A DNA stretch of 50,070 nt from Tritrichomonas musculus (Eukaryota > Parabasalia > Tritrichomonadida > Tritrichomonadidae): contig JAPFFF010000113.1 of NCBI GenBank assembly GCA_039105265.1, positions 1 to 50,070 of the forward strand, in the 5' to 3' direction. Within the stretch, counting starts at the first letter, position 1; every line of letters begins with the position of its first letter. Shown here piece after piece: positions 49,990 to 50,070 of this stretch. The notes beneath the pieces were generated by a model. The model did no database searches, had not been told where the DNA came from, and was given only the letters and a program-made list of their open reading frames with translations. A program made the position numbers and the translations under genes.

Positions 49990-50070
49990 TTTAATCGGGG
50001 ATATCACCCATATCATTATCTTTGTTAAAACCTTGGAACCCAAACCCTTTGAATTTAATTACTGGTTGTG
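49990..50070 (-). CDS. C-terminal end of a leftward gene (partial)
   Basis: A leftward frame enters from the right edge and closes at 49990 with VIKFKGFGFQGFNKDNDMGD then IPD. Only 26 residues are seen. The gene is convergent with the 47313 gene, one base apart. The Phe/Gly-rich end has a faint likeness to the end of the small amphipathic protein of element A (PAIEYFGSDGFYVKDKG), too short to be sure. Confidence 0.45.

Larger units (their letters stand above)
34340..50070. mobile_element. Maverick/Polinton element C, left part (runs off the window)
   Basis: The left end is placed at AGTAGTGATGG, similar to the AGTAGTATAG end of B, exactly where the element A coding stretch stops. Visible genes are an inverted-repeat-boxed protein, a KilA-N-like protein, two small unknowns, a very long family B polymerase with an HNH domain, a fibre gene and a large unknown. 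All read open, so the visible part looks whole. Integrase, ATPase and capsid genes are not in the window and the right end is not seen. The polymerase is of a different lineage from those of A and B. Confidence 0.75.

Overview
The window holds no recognisable host gene. It is a stack of three large Maverick/Polinton-type DNA elements (virus-like, with protein-primed DNA polymerase, integrase, packaging ATPase and capsid genes), here called A, B and C. Intronless, AT-rich, standard-code ORFs over 1000 codons long and the density of Mavericks suggest a parabasalid protist such as Trichomonas vaginalis or a relative. That is an inference from context, because no host marker is present. Under the fossil rule the elements are described by family, parts, ends and rough age only.

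Element A (1-9486 and 33796-34339) is the oldest layer. It shows a protein-primed polymerase, an integrase region, a small amphipathic protein, a conserved unknown protein and a long fibre gene. It looks broken (about two coding breaks, plus the insertion of B). Its ends are not seen.

Element B (9487-33795, 24.3 kb) sits inside the fibre gene of A. It has 362-bp terminal inverted repeats that look identical by eye, a 5-bp TCAAT target duplication, and a full gene set whose reading frames are all open, so it looks whole and young. Its layout is three blocks. Two large coiled-coil surface proteins and one unknown run leftward (17496 to 9863). A likely penton, an inverted-repeat-flanked gene, the polymerase and an HNH protein run rightward (17516 to 24763). 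A structural and mobility block runs leftward (33480 to 24793): end gene, integrase, ATPase, two paralogous basic minor proteins, major capsid protein and small genes. Between the penton gene and the inverted-repeat cassette lies 0.95 kb of non-coding DNA with seven copies of a 21-bp repeat.

Element C (34340 to beyond 50070) belongs to a different lineage. Its 1910-residue polymerase has a repeat-rich coiled-coil N-terminus, a zinc-finger-like segment and an HNH nuclease domain between the exonuclease and polymerase parts. It also has an inverted-repeat-flanked gene, a KilA-N-like regulator, a fibre gene nearly identical at DNA level to that of A, and a large unknown protein. It runs off the right edge, so its capsid and mobility genes are not seen.

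The most interesting signals are: (1) B and C each carry one gene boxed by perfect inverted repeats (35 and 64 bp), both products ending in a winged-helix-like domain; (2) the 21-bp iteron-like array of B; (3) the HNH domain embedded in the C polymerase; (4) fibre-gene sharing between elements with very different polymerases; (5) a shared TTTTATCAC start-site motif; and (6) a TIR that carries the promoter and first codons of a gene.
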